Shown here piece after piece: positions 60,514 through 64,000 of a stretch of 64,000 nucleotides of DNA. The position numbers and the translations under genes were made by a program. The DNA comes from Marsupella aquatica (Eukaryota > Marchantiophyta), in contig OZ316894.1 of the NCBI GenBank assembly GCA_973895155.1, positions 5,766,001-5,830,000 of the forward strand, read 5' to 3'. The notes below the pieces were generated by a model. That model ran no database searches and had not been told where the DNA came from. It worked only from the letters and a program-made list of their open reading frames with translations. Each line of letters opens with the position of its first letter. The stretch's first letter is position 1.

Positions 60514-63335
60514 ATGAAAACTTCCAAGTACTTCAAAACAACGACGACGTGGAATTGGAAAGCCATGTCCCGAAGCCGCAGAAACGTAATAGCCGGGGTC
60601 ACGACGAAGTTGGATTACATTGCGTTCTCCCTCATAATGCTGTCTGGAATGTCGGGGTTGATAATCATGCTGTACAATGTCGCCTGTCACGGTTCTTCAA
60701 GTTTTGTGTGCAAAAGTCCTGACTGGGACAAGCAGAGAGGAATGTGGATGGATCGGCACCCAACTCTGAGGCCACTCGAGGGCCAGCGGCCCAGAATTAT
60801 GATGGTCACAGGTTCCTCTTCCCAACCGCGTGAGTCTGCAGTCTTGAATCGTGCTATTCTGCAGTCTGCAAAGAACAAAGTCGACTACTGTAGGTTGCAT
60901 GACATTCCGCTCTACTACAGCACGGGTAACCCAGCTCGAAATGAAGAATTCAATGTCCGGTTCAGAGGTGACTGGTGGGTGACACTTCCTTTAATTCGGA
61001 TGCTCATGCTCCAACATCCAGAGGTAAGCGACTGTAGCTTTCCAAGCATCATAGATCTGCCAAAGTATCTCACATTGATGCTTGCAATTGTGACCCTGCA
61101 TATACTTCATCAATTCAGAGATTCGCATTTAATTTGTTAGAAGGCTTCGTCAATAAGATGAGTCGCTATATGTATCTCCAACAGAAGCTGAATTCTCTTC
61201 TGCATATTTACTAATGTCACCATTGTGATTGACTGTTGGCTAGGTATGATCATCATATATAGATCTGAACCAGAATTTACGTAATACCATTAAGGAGGTG
61301 GTCTAAGAATAACGAATTCAATCGAGATCCAGGGCTGTGTACGAAAAGTACAGTCGAAGTAGACTTGGACGTTGACCCTGCCAAATGGTTAGAACTCAAT
61401 GTGGCGCTTAATTGTGGCAATGTAGAATCCTAGATTACAAGATTCTTGTGCCACTCGCTAATATTCAAGGAGATCTTGAATTGATACCTTGTAAGTCCAT
61501 GCATCTGATGTGGATTCTGATCCCAGTGCTTGATTCCGTTGCTTGATCAAATTTCGAGCCACCAAAAATGTGACTGGTCCCAGCTTAAATATTGGAAGTG
61601 TAAATCACGACTGAGGTTTCGTTTCAGATGTTAATCGAGGGCGCGAAGCCGTCATTCGTGTCTGCTTATTTGATGATATTCTTACTGCTTCCGACTCATC
61701 AACTCGAGCTGGACATCCTAAATGATCTCTGTTAAATTGTCGGTCAGGTGGAGTGGATGTGGTGGGTAGATGTAGACGCAGTGTTCACGGACATGTCTTT
61801 GGAGCCCCCATTTGCAGCCATCAAGCACCACAACTTGGTGTTATTTCGCGAAAACCGCAGCGTCGTCAAGACGAATATCCACACTGGGAACTACCTGATC
61901 CGAAATTGCCAGTGGACTTTGGATCTCATTCGATTGTGGGAGACCGCCAGCAGTACTACGAAGGCGGGTGATCATCATTTGTCCTCGTCAGCGAATGAAT
62001 TTGCTGCTGCAAGGAAATTACCGAAAACATTTGACGCTCGCAAGTTGATGGTGACATCTCTAGTAGCTTATCCTCAGGATGATGCGGCCCACAAGGTAAT
62101 AGAGACGGAGAGCTGGATAATTGTTGCACCTCATCTAGAGGAACTGCAAGGGAACCTGCAGCAGAAGGAGGATCATGGCAAATTGCCTCTGGTGACACAC
62201 TTTGCGGGCTGCATTCCATGCGGTACCTGCCCTCCCAACCATGGACAGCCAAAGGCGCCATTAACGGAGGAGCAACAGTCTCAGTACGTCTGCCTAGAGC
62301 AACTGGATCGCACATTTGACTTCGCAGACAACCAGGTATGGTAATCACGGGATGCTGCAAGCAAAATTCGAGGTTTCTTAAGTTTCCCGAGTAGGTCCTG
62401 ATCACCCATGCACAACTTTCATTTAGCTGTTGAACTCCAAAGCTCATCATAAGCGAGATAATTTATATATCCTGAAGCTGTGCCAGAAAGCAGAAAATTT
62501 CAGCTTTCACAGAGGATCTCACGCCAGTTTCATGGTCACCAATCGCAGGACATTTCAATGATGAGTATATATATCTAGAATTCATTGGTACCAGGGTATA
62601 CTCACTAGGGGTGGTTTGCATTGTACATTCTCTATCCAGATCTATGGTCATTACGGCTTCCAACGACGTGCTCTAGGCAGCTCAAAGATGGAACCCTTTC
62701 AGAGCGTGGATGTGACGGAGGATAGGGCTGCAACAGATCATAGCCTAGAAGAGTTCAGCATGCTGCCCAAGATGATCCTCTGGGATGAGCTACGAAGTGC
62801 GCACAACGAAAAATCCGCTGTGGCTGGCACGACAGAAGAAGTGATTCTCGTCAGCGGCTCATCTCCAGAACCCTGTCATCGAGCCGTCGGGGATCAAATT
62901 CTGGTCAGGTACGAGACTACACACAGTAAAACTGCTGCTGCTGTAGCGATTCAGGCAGCCACATCTTTTATGAACCTTCCAAATTTATCATACGTGAGCT
63001 GAATCTGTCTTCACACATGTGGTGGTCCATCTTACGATTACATTAAAGTTCGTTCTACTACCGATATTCAGAATCGATGACTAAAATCTAGAGATTCTAC
63101 TTTTTTGGAGAATTCGATCTGATCTAATTGAGATAAGTTGTACAGTGCTATTGTGATTGGGATTTGAGATTGTTATATAAGGTTTGTCAGGGATTTATTT
63201 TAGCTTTCATAGTCCGTGGGCCTTGGGTTGGAGATTCACAGGGGATTGAAGAACAAAATCGATTACTGCCGTTTGCATGGAATCGAGATCTTCTACAACA
63301 TGGCTGCGATAGCCAAGCACTTCACGGGTTGGTGA
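60514..63335 (+). CDS. GT34 glycosyltransferase (xyloglucan xylosyltransferase-like) with truncated second GT34 domain
   Basis: GT34 enzymes are Golgi type II membrane proteins adding xylose or galactose side chains to hemicelluloses. Exons 60514-61023, 61748-62335, 62640-62908 and 63242-63335 join in phase to 486 residues. A membrane anchor lies at about 34-57, then IMMVTGSSSQPRESAV (95-110), NKVDYCRLHDIPLYY (121-135), WWVDVDAVFTDM (DxD at 178-180, DVD instead of the usual DSD), GNYLIRNCQWTLDL (217-230) and VTHFAGCIPCG (319-329). After the normal family end (ADNQIYGHYGF) the protein continues with VILVSGSSPEPC (434-445) and GLKNKIDYCRLHGIEIFYN (457-475), the beginning of a second GT34 domain. 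It stops at FTGW with a TGA where a second tryptophan is expected. The start could also be Met18 (60565). The middle of domain 1 is diverged, so the donor and acceptor sugars are unknown. Confidence 0.8.
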
Positions 63336-64000
63336 TCTCAATGACACATCTCTCTTCTTAAGTAGCCCATCACTACATCGAGAGTGGCCTACATCGATAA
63401 TGGATGCGGCTTGTAGACTTCTTAAGTAGCCCATCACTTGACGTTAGGGATATATTTCCAACGTAGTTACCCCCTGGTACATGATAACCCCGTGCAAATT
63501 AGCTACAAGAAGGATTTTATTGTCTGTGTTTCCTGAATTGGATGTACTCCTCTTTCCTCCCTTGATGGTTTAGGACCAATCGTTGACTTGCCTCCAGAAA
63601 ATTAGAGAACTGACAGTACCTTAAGGTCGGTTAGCCCATCTAACGGGAGAGCCAATACAACGACATTTAGCAAGGTATCAAATGGAATTTTCTGGCTCTT
63701 CGTCATGGAATTGTGTCTAGACTGAAATGGAAATAAGGCATTAATTTGTATCGTTAGCCTTAGTTCTGACAGTGTATTGATTAACGTACTTTTTGCTTTA
63801 ATTTATTTCTGTCTACTAATTCCTGACATTCAACTCATAGCATGTTATCTACCAAAGCCTTGGCAAATCGCCTCAATTACAAAGCCACGTGTACTACTTA
63901 AAACCAAAACAAATTATCATGTACTCTAAACTTGTTGGGGAGTTTGAGAGTCTGGATTGATAGTTTGTTGAAATCAAGGGCTGCAAAACAAAATTGGTTG
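63336..64000. other. 3' flank of the GT34 gene, no gene recognised
   Basis: A short repeat (CTTCTTAAGTAGCCCATCACT) occurs at 63353 and 63418. No continuation of the second GT34 domain (no DxD region) can be found before the window ends. Confidence 0.4.

Noticed and set aside
1-64000. CRISPR arrays, rRNA genes, prokaryotic operons
   Set aside because: None seen; the tandem arrays have no spacers and the genes are spliced.

Overview
The window is nuclear DNA from a land plant. The evidence is spliced genes with GT-AG introns for plant proteins: an augmin subunit, a GPI-anchored lipid-transfer protein and a GT34 glycosyltransferase. There is also a plant-type mitochondrial ClpP and a Ty1/copia retrotransposon with a plant initiator-Met-tRNA primer site. 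The proteins are clearly diverged from flowering-plant versions as I remember them, so a bryophyte, lycophyte or fern is my guess; the species cannot be told from sequence alone. Genes are sparse, and most of the window is AT-rich intergenic DNA with many short tandem repeats. Layout, + strand unless stated: 1-3920 is the 3' three quarters of an augmin subunit 6 gene (AUG6/HAUS6), whose first exon lies off the left edge. 8025-8340 is a 4 x 79 bp tandem array just ahead of an intronless mitochondrial ClpP gene (8596-9309). 10051-10860 is a short relic joining an AUG6 first-exon-like segment directly to an AUG6-like last exon and 3' UTR. 14.2-18.05 kb and 22.7-24.0 kb are two diverged copies of one block, the first interrupted by about 2.6 kb of AT-rich DNA that holds a GA microsatellite and a long foldback. 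19.9-20.6, 28.1-28.7 and 29.8-30.2 kb carry a dispersed repeat family. 30684-30766 is a perfect 27 bp hairpin. 33543-36136 (minus) is an eight-exon gene for a GPI-anchored protein with two complete 8-cysteine lipid-transfer domains. 36501-36842 (minus) is a possible small secreted protein, with a decaying tandem array beyond it. 60514-63335 is a GT34 (xyloglucan xylosyltransferase-like) gene with a truncated second GT34 domain at its C-terminus. The most structured region is 44.7-54.3 kb, a four-level nest. A degenerate PIF1-like helicase (minus) is split by a roughly 286 bp inverted-repeat element (F). F is split by a 637 bp element with 4-bp target duplications (E2). E2 is split by a copia retrotransposon with 344 bp LTRs and a TTTTA target duplication. 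The copia pol gene is in turn split by a second 638 bp copy of the same element (E1). Every junction shows matching target duplications, so the order of insertion can be read off. The genes show no operon-like or pathway link with one another. What the window mainly offers is unusual gene architectures (double LTP, one-and-a-bit GT34, AUG6 first-to-last-exon relic) and a well-resolved transposon stratigraphy.
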